A DNA stretch of 64,000 nt from Cinnamomum chago (Eukaryota > Streptophyta > Magnoliopsida > Laurales > Lauraceae), in the NCBI GenBank assembly GCA_038049695.1, contig CP142458.1, forward strand, positions 41,881,501 through 41,945,500. Reading direction: 5' to 3'. The notes beneath the pieces were generated by a model, which saw only the letters and a list, made by a program, of their open reading frames with translations, was not told where the DNA came from and did not search any database. Below are positions 25,257 through 37,407 of the stretch, piece by piece; position 1 is the stretch's first letter, and each line of letters starts with the position of its first letter. The translations under genes were made by a program, and so were the position numbers.

Positions 25257-27254
25257 TGAGAGTTTATGCGATACAGATCTGAAACACTAATGTTATGGAC
25301 GTCCATGGCTGATATAACTTGGGATCGTCTAAACCAGATCTGATCTCGGCAGCGCAAATCAGCCAAGAAAACCGCATAATAACTCCCTGAAATCATGATC
25401 AACATGTGTATAATGAAAGGAGATGAAAGAGGACTAATACCTTGATGATATGAAGGCCTCAAATCTCTGAAACTAAAGCTCCAAAGGTCTGATCTCAGCC
25501 TGCAGTCAGCAATGCAAGTTGCAGGAATTTTCTGCAGTGGCTTTTGCTTTGATCATCTCTTCTATTCCACAACCCAATCTGATTGGCTTTCATTGTGGGA
25601 TCAAACTATGGATTCCTAGATGGGTTTTCTGAAATATAATTTGTGGAAAAAAAACCAGGACCTAATCTCCTCTCTTCAATGAATGAAGAAGAAGAGAACC
25701 ATGGACGTGTGTCTCTTCAATTTCTTTTGGGCAGCCAATAGGGCTTCTTATTGTTGCACGCCTAGGGTTGTTATTCACTCCCTCTTGTTACACACCTAGG
25801 GTAGAGAGCTCTATGTAAAAAATTTATATTCCTTTTTAGTTCTCTCTAATAGGAATGACCATCCCATAAATTAGCAATCAACTACCTTAGGGGTGCAACA
25901 CTTCCTAATTATAGATACTAAAATTTAGTAAACTTTAATCATAGGATTTCTTACCCAATGAGGAATTCCACCTTCCAAGTAAAGATACCTAGTCAAAGTT
26001 GGAAACCTCACACAAGGGGCTCCCATTATGGCTGGCCCACAAGATAGATAAACGCACCATGGCCCACAAGTAAATAATTAAGCTAGAGTTAAATTCATGT
26101 ATGCCATCAAAGGCCTATTTGAATTTAAACTAAAAATTATTTTTCCACAAAAATTAATTCAACCTCATTTCATCTAATTAAATTAGGAAACCATGCCAAT
26201 ATAGGAAAATGGCTAGAAGAGGGACCAAAAGACATATTTGCCCTTGGCTCCCAAAATGACCAAAATGTCCATGCTAACCCCATAGCAACATTTAAGATCA
26301 TTTTAACCCTAACTCATTCCACTAAAGAGTTATGGTTGCACTCGAGGGACAAATATTAAATATGAAATAAGCTCGTCAGGTAATGACATTCATCTTCGAC
26401 CTACTAAGTGAAATGACCAAAATGCCCCTCTATGTAACATCCATAATCAAGTCAGGTTATCCGATGTACTATCTACCTTCTTGATTTTATCTCAACCTTA
26501 GAACTTCATATCCTTGACTTAATCATCATGCGGATATCATTCTCTTAGTCCAGGGAGCGACCCACAAGTTCAATATCCATATGGAACATCCATATACTAA
26601 GATCTTAGATTTTGATGATTAATCGGATAATTCTAAGGGGACGAATACTCCATCATAAGATGGCATAGATTCTATATTGCATCTTCACGTCCCAACTAAT
26701 CAAGCTCGAGTACCCAAAACACAGAGCTGTCGACCCATGAACAGGATCTCACCCATAGTGAATTAAAGTACAAGAACTCGACTTCGTCAGTTCATCCACA
26801 TATGCTCAAGATTAAGAGTACTGGTCACTCAGTAGCATAAGGTGACTTGATCTCTCTCAGTGATAGTACTATTTTAGAGATCATACCTACAAATGGTCAT
26901 GTTCAATGCATGACACATGCACTAATGAGATAAATCCGGAAAAGCCTCCCGTGACTAAGGTAAGTCACCCTGAATATAAGAGAGCATCTCACTATAACTT
27001 ATACCAAGATGAAGTGCCCAACTCCATCTCTCAGTTATGAACCAGTTTATTATTTCAAGTGTCTATGACTCAGACCTATCTGTGTGTAGCCACTACACAC
27101 CCAAGTCATTTACTAGAAACAATGGACCTTACACAAACATACATATATACATGCAGTAAGAGAAAAGAATAATTCTAATAAATAACCAGTAAATATCCAG
27201 TAACAGAGATGTGAATGCAGTCAGTGGGCTTTAGGGCATACACAAAACCCAACA
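25257..27254 (-). mobile_element. Copia-C 5' LTR (1,998 bp)
   Basis: The minus strand starts TGTTGGGTTTTGTGTATGCC and ends CGCATAAACTCTCA. The duplication GAAAG follows on the outer side (27255-27259). TGGACGTCCA is at 25296-25305, in the part that differs from the 3' LTR. Confidence 0.93.
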
Positions 27255-27264
27255 GAAAGGTCCT

Positions 27265-30058
27265 TGTCGCGACCCCGGAACGGAACCCCGGGCCCGCGAC
27301 GGTTGTTGTTTTTGTTGTGTACATTGGAGATATACTTTCCCACAGGTTCCCGCGGTGAGGATTCCCAAAGACACGTGGAATCTGGCTCACAAGATCAAGT
27401 TTGCGGAAGCGTGTAGCAAAACACATCGAGATAAGCACCAATAAATACTTAGGTGCTATGACAAAATAATAACATGACATAGTATCAAAGGAAGAAGTTA
27501 AAATGGCATTCCCATCATAGTTCAAGTTATAAGACTAACACGAAAGTAAGTTAAGTTTTTGTTACAACCCATAAGAGGCCAACAAAGGCCAATTCACTTC
27601 TCAATTAATCAAAGGAAACCCCAAAACAGAATGATGATGAGACTCAAGAACCCACCCGACGTCTAGATGACATCGTCGGGCTGCCACTCTCTCACAGGGG
27701 TTGGCTTACAAGCCTCCTCCTGACGCTCCTCCTCAAAGGCAACGTCTCCTGCACCTGAGCACCAACAAACAAGGGTCAAACACAACGGTTTGGCAGGTAA
27801 CCAATTTAGGCATGAGTACAAAATAGAAAAGGTTTAAGAAATCATATAAAGACCTTTTATTGAACTATAAGCAGTTACAAGACTAGGGTGCATTTAAAAA
27901 TACGAGCAAAGGTAACATGCATACTTATAATATCATGAATAGTTATGTTCCACAAAAAGCCCATCCTTTCTCTATCATTTATATAATGAAAAGAGCAAGC
28001 ACGCACGACAAGCACGATATACATAATATAATCACGACACGATTTCCCACAAAGATGGGAATTCCGGCCGCGGAACCGGACACGCACGATGTGTAATAAA
28101 TACACGACCAGTCTGCAGACAGTCCACATGTTTAAGGACCCCCATGCAGTGGATCAAGCTGAAAGGGCAGTCCAAGCTCAGTGGTGTTCACTTAATTCAT
28201 GAATGCACAAAACACGCGAAACACGGTAGAAACACATCGAGATAAAAAGGGGGAAATCACTTATCAAAACACGACGAACACGACTAACAAAAAGGCATAA
28301 TAAATATGCATAACACGTTTAGGAAGTGATCCCCTTTTTCGTGAAACGATTCTTCAAAACAAGCTTATACTTGAAATCCAAAACTAGTACACGATGGTAC
28401 CTATCGTACCAAAACGGAATTCAAACACAAAATCGGACAAGCATGTGTTAAGGCTACTAATTGACCTTTGTGTAATTGGGACCCCAAATGTCGGAATATA
28501 CAAGAATTGGTGCCCCCGAAGTTGGATTGCATTTCGAAGTTCCATTTACACAATGTCAAGTCAAAACCCTTAACATAGTCTAGTTTTTCAACCTTCGAGA
28601 AAATACAGAAATGAAGTAATTCTTCTTCCTGAATCTGGCAGGTTCGCTCGAGCGGACCTTGTAAGGCAATGATAATAAGTGCGCTCGAACGGACAGCTCT
28701 CTGTCTTGCTCTAGATTATACAGAGGGCAGTTCGCTTGAGCGGACAATAGGGTCGCTCGAGCGGACAGCTCTCTGTCTGCGCTCGGACCAAACAGAGGCT
28801 TGGTCGTTCGAGCGGACCCAAGGGTCGCTCAAGCGGACAAGCTGCTGCCTGTGCTCGCTGAGTGCAGAAAATGCCTTTCTCTTGCACATCTTCCACTACA
28901 TTTTTTTCCTCCTTCTCATCCATCAATCATATACAATCCCTTGAGCCTTCATGCTCACCAAGGGTTCATTTCCACCATTTCACACATCCAAATCCAATAA
29001 AAACATAATCATGAAGCTTGTAAACAAATTTATATGCACAATTCTTAAAACACAATGGAATCAAAATACACATGCACATTGAACCTATAAAGATTACTTG
29101 CCTTGCCCAATGCTAACAATCCTCTCAAGCACTTCACTCAAGCTATTCCAACACTACAAGAAAACCCAAGAGAAAACCACTCAAAACTCAATCAAAATGG
29201 AAACAAAGAACCCATTTTCACAAAAAGGGTTTTCAAATGAAAAACAAGATCTTTAAGAAACCAAAATGACTCAATGAAGAATATGGGTTGAAGCTCTTGC
29301 CTAGAAATGCCCAAACAAAAGGAATGAAGACAAATGGAGAGCTTTCCCAACTTTAGCTTTCAAGAAGAAGATATCAATAGGAAGCTTGAGATGAGAGGAA
29401 GAAGATGATGGTCTTGGAATCTTCTTTGGAGTCTTCTAGCTAGATCATGCAAGGTGAGGAAGATGGGAAGGAAAGAGGGGTTTTCCAGCCCTAGGTCAAA
29501 GAAATTGCAGAGATTTGGGGGAAATGAATGAAAAAAGAGGGAGATGGTGCTTAAGTGATGCTAATGGGCCCCAATTAGCTTGAACCTTGAAATGACTAAA
29601 ACACGATCTTGTGGGCCTCGGATGACTTCGACGAAGAAGGATAAAACGATCCTCGAAATATCTAGTTTCCAAAAAGTATATTTTTGACATGGTTTTGAGA
29701 TCTCGCAAATTGTGTCCAGATTTGTGCATAAAAGACAATTTTACCCTCTTTGGGCCAAAACATGGGTTTTTGGGCTTCAAACATGAATGGGCCTGAGACG
29801 AAAGTTGTAACACATAGAAAAATCATTCAAATGAAATCAAAATCACAATCATACGGAAACCAATACGATCCTCCCAAGCTTACACGTGCACTCAGGCCTT
29901 CCTGAGTGTGTCTGACTAATACTAAACCTTCTCAAAATTCCCAAAGCTATGTCCAAGACTAAACTAATTACTTCTAACCCAACGACAACTAAACTCATTT
30001 AGAACTAAACACATACTAATCGCACACTAATCGAATTGGTCTGGGTCGGGGTCTAACA
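27265..30058. mobile_element. GACC-family solo-LTR-like unit, copy C (2,794 bp)
   Basis: It starts TGTCGCGACCCCGG, ends GGGTCGGGGTCTAACA and is flanked by GTCCT (27260-27264 and 30059-30063). The left duplication directly abuts the Copia-C duplication GAAAG, so the two insertions used adjacent target sites in Copia-B gag. It is related to but clearly diverged from copies A and B. No internal region or second LTR is present. Confidence 0.9.
28645..28835. repeat. Cluster of CGCTCGAGCG palindromes in copy C
   Basis: Six units lie at 28645-28654, 28682-28691, 28733-28742, 28754-28763, 28805-28814 and 28826-28835. Two are the perfect 10-bp palindrome CGCTCGAGCG and the others have one change. Most are followed by GAC. 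The position in the unit corresponds to the CCGATCGATCGG clusters of copies A and B, but the outer bases differ. Confidence 0.9.
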
Positions 30059-33000
30059 GTCCTAAGGTGGAGAATGGTCCTAATGGTGGCGTGTCCAAAG
30101 CTAAGGGTTCAGGGTCAAAAGGAAAGTGTTTCCATTGTGGTAAGACAAGACATTGGAAAAGGAATTGTCCAGAATATCTGTCGAAGAAAAAGACCTCAGG
30201 TATGATTGAGTCACTTATTTCTGAAGTTAGTTTTGCAACTGGTACTTCAGAATCTTGGTGTATGGACTCCAGGGCAACTAATCACATATGTAATTTGTTG
30301 CAGGGGTTCAGGGAAACCAGGAGGTTCAGTGATAAAGAAATCATTGTCAACCTAGGATCTGATGCTAAGGCAGAGGCTGTTTCAGTGGGAGTTATTACAT
30401 TATGTTTTTCAAATAATAAATTGGTTTTGTCAGACATGTTATATGTATTGTCTTTACGGTGGAATTTAATTTCAGTTTCTAGCTTGGTGAATAAAAGTTA
30501 TTCCATTACTTTTGGTACTGAAGTTGTCATAAAGAGGAATGGTACTTTTATATGTTCTGGCAATGTAACCAATGGGCTTTATTTGTTAACTTCCATAATG
30601 TATGAGATACATGATACTGAAACAATTAATAGACCATCATTAAAGAGAGAGTCACCTTCATCTAATCCAACAAAACTTTGGCACTTGAGGCTAGGTCATA
30701 TAAACCTAAACAGGATTGACAGGCTAGTAAAAGATGGTATCTTGCCTTCATTGGTAGTAGAACCAATGCCTGTCTGCGAGTCCTGTCTAGAAGGCAAAAA
30801 TGACCAAAAGACCATTTTCATCTAAGGGCAATAGAGCCAAAGGTTTATTAGAATTAGTGCATACTGATGTGTGTGGACCCATTAATGTCAGGGCTAGAGG
30901 AGGATATGAGTATTTCATCACTTTCACAGATGATTACTCAAAATATGGATACATATACCTTATGCACCGCAAGGCCGAGGCTTTTGAAAAGTTCAAAGAG
31001 TTTTGAGCGGAAGCGGAAAAACAATTAGGTAAGAGTATCAAGACTCTTTGATCAGATCGAGAAGGGGAATATCACTCTGCTGATTTTATGGGATACTTAT
31101 CAGAAAATGAGATTCTATCCCAGTTGTCTGCTCCTGGTATGCCTCAACAGAATGGAGTCGCAGAAAGAATGAACATGACTCTTTTAGATATGATTAGGTC
31201 TATGCTGAGTTTCTCAGGATTACCTATATCCTTTTGGGGATACGCCTTGTTTACTGCAATGTACATACTAAACCTCATACCATCTAAGTCTATACCTAAG
31301 ACTCCCCGGGAGTTGTGGTCCTGGCGAAAGCCTAGTCTACAACATTTACACATTTGGGGTTGTCCGGTACACGTGCTAAAGGTTAAGACGGATAAGTTGG
31401 AAACGAAGTCGGAAGTGTGCAAGTTTGTAGGATATCCGAAAGGAACTAAAGGTTGGTTATTCTATAATCCCAGAAAGCAGAAAGTGCTGATGAGCACTAA
31501 TGCGGTTTTTCTGGAGGAAGATTATATGATAGACCGAAAATCTTTAGAAAAGGAGATCTTGAAAGAAATTCAAGAGCAAACAATTCCAAATCCAAGTATG
31601 ACCAAACTTGAGGAAGAACCGCCCTTACCACACCCAGTAGTTACACCAGTGCCTCGTCTTAGTGGAAGAATAGTCAGGCCCCCTGACAGGTTCCCGTTCT
31701 TGGGAAAGTCTTACGAGGCAATCCCGGAAGAACTGGAAGAGGATCCATGTAACTATGATGAAGCAATTAATGACATAGATTCGGGACGTTGGCAAGATGC
31801 CATGAAAGCTGAGATGGAGTCTATGTACTCTAATCAGGTCTGGACACTTGTGGAGTTGCCTGCCAATATCAAATTTATTGGGTGCAAGTGAGTCTACAAG
31901 AGAAACAGAGGACCAGATGGAAGAGTTGAGACCTTTAAAGGTCATGCTTGTTGCAAAAGGATATACTCAGAAAGAAGATTTCGATTATGAGGAAACCTTC
32001 TTGCCGGTAGCCATGCTCAAGTCCATCCGGATACTCTTATCCATTTAGGCTCATCTCAATTACGAGTTTTGGCTAATGGATGTCAAGACGGTGTTTCTCA
32101 ACGGCCATCTTGAGGAAGACATCTACATGGTGCAGCCAGACGGTTTTGTAGCTACAAACCAAGAGCAAAGAGTTTGCAAGATGCAGAAGTCTATTTATTG
32201 ACCGAAGCGGTCATCCCGAAGCTGGAACATCTGTTTTGAACAGGCAATCAAGTCATTTGATCGACGACATCCTTCTCCTAGAGAGTGATATAGGGATGTT
32301 GTCAACAGTGAAAGTTTGGTTGGCAAAGACTTTTGATATGAAGGACTTGAGAGAAGCCAACCACATCCTAGGGATCAAACTACATTGAGACCGGAAAAAT
32401 AGAATGATTGGCTTATCCCAAGCTGCATACATAGATAAAGTATTGGTACGATTTGCTATGCAAGACTCCAATGAGGGTATTATACCTTTCAGGCATGGAG
32501 TGCACCTTTTCAAAGATCAGTGTCCTAAGACACCTGAGGAAAAGGAGCAGATAAGGTCGATACCATATGCTTTAGCTGTTGGTAGCCTCATGTATGCTAT
32601 GCTATCTACTAGACCGGATATCTATCATGCAGTGGGCTTAGTCAGCAGATATCAGTTTAACCCAGGACCCGAACATTGGACTACTGTAAAGTGTATTCTC
32701 AAATACTTGAGAAGGACTAGAGATTACATGTTAATTTATAGCAGTGATGAACTGATTCTAGTCGGTTACACAGATTCTGACTTTATGTCAGATAAGTATT
32801 CCAAGAAATCAACTTCTGGGTATGTGTTTATGCTATAGTTGATTGAGAAGTAACTAAAGAAGCAGATTGGCTCAAAAGATTCCTCATGGAACTTGGAGTG
32901 GTACGTTTAGCAAGACAGCCGCTCACAATTTAATATGATAACAGCAGGGTAGTCGATAAGTCCAAGGAACCTAAGAGCCAAAAACATGTACAGAGGTAGT

Positions 33001-33165
33001 AACACATGGTCAGAGAGATTGTGCAGAGAGGTGATACTGCTATCACCTAGATAGACTCTGCAAACAATCTGGGAGATCCCTTTACTAAGCTTTTGACTAC
33101 CAAAGTCTTTGAGCAATATGTAGATGGGATAGGCATGAGATACAACCTTGACTGGCATTGAGCCC
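30059..33165 (+). pseudogene. Copia-B gag end, protease, integrase and RT remnants
   Basis: From the GTCCT duplication the frame resumes in the gag basic linker. It holds the zinc knuckle (CFHCGKTRHWKRNC), an altered protease motif (MDSRATNHIC, glycine replaced by arginine) and LWHLRLGHI. A frameshift lies near 30805 between the integrase N-terminus and core, with stops near 31005 and 31050. The core continues to about 31890 and the RT N-terminus is frameshifted ([17 protein letters not shown]). The RT segment near 32250 has lost the usual YVDD context by deletion. The RNase H part is decayed after 32838. It cannot encode functional enzymes. Confidence 0.9.
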
Positions 33166-33176
33166 AAGTGGGAGAT
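33166..33176 (+). promoter_or_regulatory. Copia-B polypurine tract
   Basis: AAGTGGGAGAT lies directly before the 3' LTR, the expected place for plus-strand priming. Confidence 0.85.
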
Positions 33177-34827
33177 TGTTAGATTGTATGGTCTCAATCC
33201 ATCAGTTGATGTAATAAATTGATTAATTTCTTTATTTATCAATATAATCATGCTTTCCTTTCATGAGATGAATGATGATTTAATGCACATGACCAATACA
33301 TATGACATAATGGTTCATGAGATGAATCGGGTCTCATTAGTATATTAGATGTGATATATGTATATGGATGAGATCCACATACAGGAGTATGTGTCACAAA
33401 TCTTATACTTAAAATATCTTCACAACCAGTGCTGAGACTGGGCATCTCATCTGACAAGGTTACAGCACTTTAATCACTATGATATAGTGTGATCTGTCTC
33501 GATCATCAGAATGTAAGATTCTGGATCATAGTGTTGGTATATTGGATGTATTGAAGGACCATGAGAAGCACCTTATGAAATACTGTCTCGATTTAAAGAC
33601 TGTTCTCATAATTCCCTAACAATAGGCTCTCAATCCTGAGACATTGATGAACTCAAGTTTCTGTCTATTCATTTGCTTTGAGTCACCAATGAGTGAGGCC
33701 AACTGTAGGTCAATACCTCGGTGTCTTGGGTACGTAGTAGTAGGATCGTGGAAACATGCAATGATCAAGATGGAATCTATCTACATTATCCCCTTGTGCC
33801 AATTAATGGATTTATCATTAGTAAGTGCGCACCCATCTCGATTAAGAGTTAATTGGATGATACTGATGATCATTGTAATTAATTGGGGCTCAAAGATAAT
33901 AAGATGTGGATCTAAGATTTATTCCAATTGATCCATGGATAATGATAGAGGGGCCTACTTGTGGTAATTGAGAAGTTTAGGGTCTTCATTATAATTTATT
34001 CCTAAGACTGGAGTGCAATTGCATTTATATAGTGGTGTTATTTGCAATTAACTGTGGGCCCGGATTACACATGAGATGTGGGGTCGCGTGTCTCAGTTGG
34101 AGCCGGCTTTCTAAGGAATCCCTAGTGGTCCCCACGTTAGCCCAAGTATTAGAAAGATTCTATTCTTACTTAAACTCTAAAAGGAAAGAATTAGAAAGCT
34201 ACTATTTCTATTTGAAGTGGGACTTCTAATAGTGGTAATAGTAAGCTACTAATTTGTGTGGAAGTGTGACTTCTAATACAAATTAGTAAGAGAGATAAGA
34301 GAGGAGACTTGAGGGATATTTAAAGGGGAATACACCCCTTGGACGTCCAGCCATAAGAGTGCACGCCCAACTGTCTTTATTTATGCAAGTGTTGCACAAT
34401 TTTCTTCTCTTCTCTCTCTTCTAGTTGCCTTCTAGTTCCTTAGAGTTTCTAGTAGGGTTTTCTCTTGAAGATCCCACACATCTTGAGAAAAGAGATCTGA
34501 TAGAGGGTCATAGTGTGGAAGACAACAAGGTCTTGGAGATCTCTAATTGCTTCAAGAAGAGTTCTTGTTCTAATTGGTTGTCTTCTCCTCGATTAGAGCA
34601 CTACCGGGCTCCAAAGGTATAATCTGCTTCTCTACTTGTTGTAGATTATTTTGTTGCATGTAGTTGCTGATTTCTATCTTCTAGATAGGTTATATTGCTG
34701 TACATGATTGATGAGAATGATGGATTGCATCCTGAATTGGGTTATAGCCTTCTGGATAGTTGATCCCTGAGTCAAGTGGGTCAAAAAGTTTTGAAAACCT
34801 ATCCACGAGGCCCACCTACTTCCAACA
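33177..34827 (+). mobile_element. Copia-B 3' LTR (1,651 bp)
   Basis: It begins TGTTAGATTGTATGG, ends CTACTTCCAACA and matches the Copia-A LTR and the truncated 5' LTR. TGGACGTCCA is at 34340-34349. It is followed by CGAGA. Confidence 0.9.
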
Positions 34828-35500
34828 CGAGAAAGTACACTTTCTGCCCGATCAATCAATAAATTGACATGACAGATGGTATCGGCTCACTGGTAGCAAT
34901 CAATGCCTGAAGTTGATGGTCATCCGACATTGATCAGCATGAAGATCCATTGGCTATCATCGCAAAGAGAATTCCAAAAGACTCGGCACAGCCCGCGACT
35001 CTTCAATTGCCGGTGACCACTTAATGCAGTTAATGGCCCATTTTATGACAAGTTTATACGGTCATTAACTAATTAATTTGGACGGCCCAATCAGAAGCAA
35101 GGAAAAATGAGTTACAAGTCAGCCATAATCATAGCATTAAACCTCGTAACTCCTCCCATCATGGAGCTTAAAGGCAATTAAAAGCCCTTAATTCTCCATC
35201 GGCCAATCAGAAGCCAAGATAAAGGAGTTACAAAATAATGAATTATAACTCCTCCCATCATGTGACTTTAATGCATTAAAGGCTCATAAAACCTCCTCAT
35301 GGCAACCAAAGGCCTATAAAAGGATGTCATTCCAAGAAGAAAGGATCCCGAAATCCAAATCTCGGAAAAATCAATAAAAAAAAATCTATACACGAGAAAA
35401 CTCTGCAAAAGTTGCTACAACGACCTCTCCTCCCTTGAAGAAGTTTTGTAGTGACCGCAACTACAAGGTAACCGAAGTCCCTTAGGGGGTCAAACCACCC
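34828..35500. repeat. Possible old LTR with duplicated CCAAT blocks
   Basis: Two diverged direct repeats of about 115 bp (about 35084-35200 and 35201-35310) each carry CCAATCAGAAG and an AACTCCTCCCATCATG block. TATAAAA follows at 35315-35321. This resembles the U3 promoter of a gypsy-type LTR, but I find no clear ends, partner LTR or coding sequence. Confidence 0.35.
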
Positions 35501-36563
35501 CCCCCGCCCCCCCCAAAAGGCCTTCTCCTTCCGTCTCCATGGTTAGATGTGGCTTTTCAGCCCGTCTACTTAGTTTTTTTATTGGATATAAGACTTCCTC
35601 TTGGTCCTTATCCTCTAAAAATCTGATGTTTAAGCCAAGCCAAGCAAAATCAAGAGCATCATCTGTTCTCATCTGAAGGATGATGGCGAAGTCCACACAC
35701 GGCTTGTGACTGTCAATCTGAATGAGTCCCCACAATCTCCTGAGAAGTAAGATTTCATGTTCTTGCTTTTCATTGTAGTTTGTAGTTTTTGAAAGAGACA
35801 TTAAAAAAAAGTCACAACTCTTGTCTTTCGTTATTGATAAGAATTGTAAAACGCATTTCACGGCAAACATCGCATTTCACGGCATTCAAAACAAACCATG
35901 TCTCTTTTCTTAAATATATGTGCAATGGAAAACTATAAAAAAGTTGATTTCCTTTTCTACTTGCGAAGGTGTACAAAAAATGTTGATGTTCACTTTGTCT
36001 TTGGTCATGAAAGGGTTGAACTCCACGGACTCTCACGTCTGCTGACCCCGGTAGTCCCGCGAGCGAAAAAGTAAGACCATCAAGCCTTGACAGTATGGTG
36101 GAAGAGAGAAGAGAAGAATGAGAAGAAATAAGGATATGGGCCCTAATATGGTTTGCGGACAGGGTCATTGCCGACCATTTAGTGTAAATAAGGTCGGCAT
36201 CGACGATGTGCCAAATAAGTTAAAAAAAATTAAAATTGGCCCCACTTGCTCTAATTGGTGCCCCACTTGCTGAAGTGTTTGATCTCGTAACACGAATGCA
36301 TAAAGTGATTTTTCCAGTTAAATCTTTTTTAAATAAAAAATAAAAAAATGAGAAATTAAAATTGATTTTGGAATTAGATTTTTATCCCACCATCGACCCG
36401 GTTTGGTTCCAACTGTTATTTAGAATGGGTCCAAGTCCGAGTCCGAGTCCGAGTCAACCCCGACCGATCCAGCTCACCCACATTAATTTCGGGCCGGAAT
36501 TGAGAAAACTCTTCATAAGGTCCACGTTGCACTTGAGACAGAGGAAGGCGAGCTGAGAGAAAA
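35501..36563. other. Gene-free stretch and likely DCC gene promoter region
   Basis: A C-rich tract lies at 35505-35514. No conserved frame is visible. The last few hundred bases before 36564 are presumably promoter and 5' UTR of the DCC gene. I cannot identify its TATA box with confidence. Confidence 0.35.
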
Positions 36564-36786
36564 ATGTTGGGGAAGAGTCTGGGCTCTCTTTTGGCAACAA
36601 GGACAAGAAGAAGATCATCGTCTTTGTTGTCATCTTTTTCACCGCATTCCTTCTCCAATCGTGCCACTGGTGTTTCAGGAGAAGATGTTCTCTTCACAAG
36701 CCCTTTTCCATCTAAGACGGCTGATCCCTCTCTCCTTCAGCCCGGAGTCGTCGTTTATGATGGAGTCTGCCATCTCTGCCACCAAG
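36564..36786 (+). CDS. DCC family thiol-disulfide oxidoreductase (DUF393), exon 1
   Basis: The ATG at 36564 opens an N-terminal stretch rich in Arg and Ser and poor in acidic residues (MLGKSLGSLLATRTRRRSSS), which looks like an organelle transit peptide. The family domain then starts with PGVVVYDGVCHLCHQ, containing the D-G-x-C-x-x-C motif (DGVCHLC) that gives the DCC family its name; the two cysteines are the presumed redox pair. The exon ends at 36786 with donor GTATTT after CACCAAG, in phase 1, and joins exon 2 without frame loss. The predicted protein is plant nuclear-encoded and probably organellar (inference). Expression cannot be judged. Confidence 0.85.
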
Positions 36787-37407
36787 GTATTTGAACAATC
36801 CCTCTTGATTACCAGTTGTTCTTCCACTGATTTCTTGTTTTTCCTCTTGTTTACTAAAACCCCAAACATATATTTGCCTTTTTGTGGTGGTTGGGATACT
36901 AATGCTCTTCTGGGGTTCTATTGATAACGCTAGAAGATTGAGATTTTTCTTGGGATTTGGATTTCTGTATGTTCTTAACCCAAAAGGTTCTTTTGGGTTT
37001 CATTTAAATTATAAAATCCTGATAAATTGATATGGGTTCGTTCTTTTTGCGAAAATATTTCATCTTAGAAAGTACACAACAAGCCAGATAAGTGTGTGAT
37101 CACTCAATCTTATGAATCTGAAAATGCTATAGGGGGCCTTTGGATGGGGTGAAAATGCTTGTTGGAATTTGATTTTCTCTTTATTCTTGACCCAAAAGGC
37201 TCTTCTGGGTTTCATTTATATTACGAAATCTCGATAAATTGATATAATTGTCTGATGGGTTCGTTCATTTTGTGAAGAATATTTGATATTAGAAGAAACA
37301 GAACAACCCAGATATTTGTCTGATCGCTCAACCTTGTAAATCTGGAAATGCTTTACCCCCTTTGGATGGGGAGAAAATGCTCGTTCGGATACCCACTAGG
37401 TGAAAAT

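Larger units (their letters stand above)
15421..27254 (-). mobile_element. Copia-C: complete Ty1/Copia element nested in Copia-B
   Basis: On the minus strand: 5' LTR (25257-27254), primer site, leader with tandem repeats, gag-protease (22012-23400), nested solo LTR (19987-22006), integrase-RT-RNase H (17419-19981), polypurine tract and 3' LTR (15421-17404). The target duplication is GAAAG at 15416-15420 and 27255-27259. Most of the two LTRs is nearly identical, suggesting a recent insertion, but about 110 bp at the U5 end differ strongly. Without the nested LTR the element is about 9.8 kb. Confidence 0.95.
11543..34827 (+). mobile_element. Copia-B: Ty1/Copia retrotransposon split by nested insertions
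   Basis: The order on the plus strand is truncated 5' LTR (11543-12952), primer site, leader, gag (14725-15420), inserted Copia-C (15421-27254), inserted GACC unit (27265-30058), protease-integrase-RT remnants (30059-33160), polypurine tract and 3' LTR (33177-34827). Across the insertions the coding sequence resumes after GAAAG and GTCCT duplications, at the same point of gag where uninterrupted Copia-A reads VPKGPNGG. The 5' LTR lacks about the first 300 bp, so no target duplication can be found. All reading frames are broken. Confidence 0.9.
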
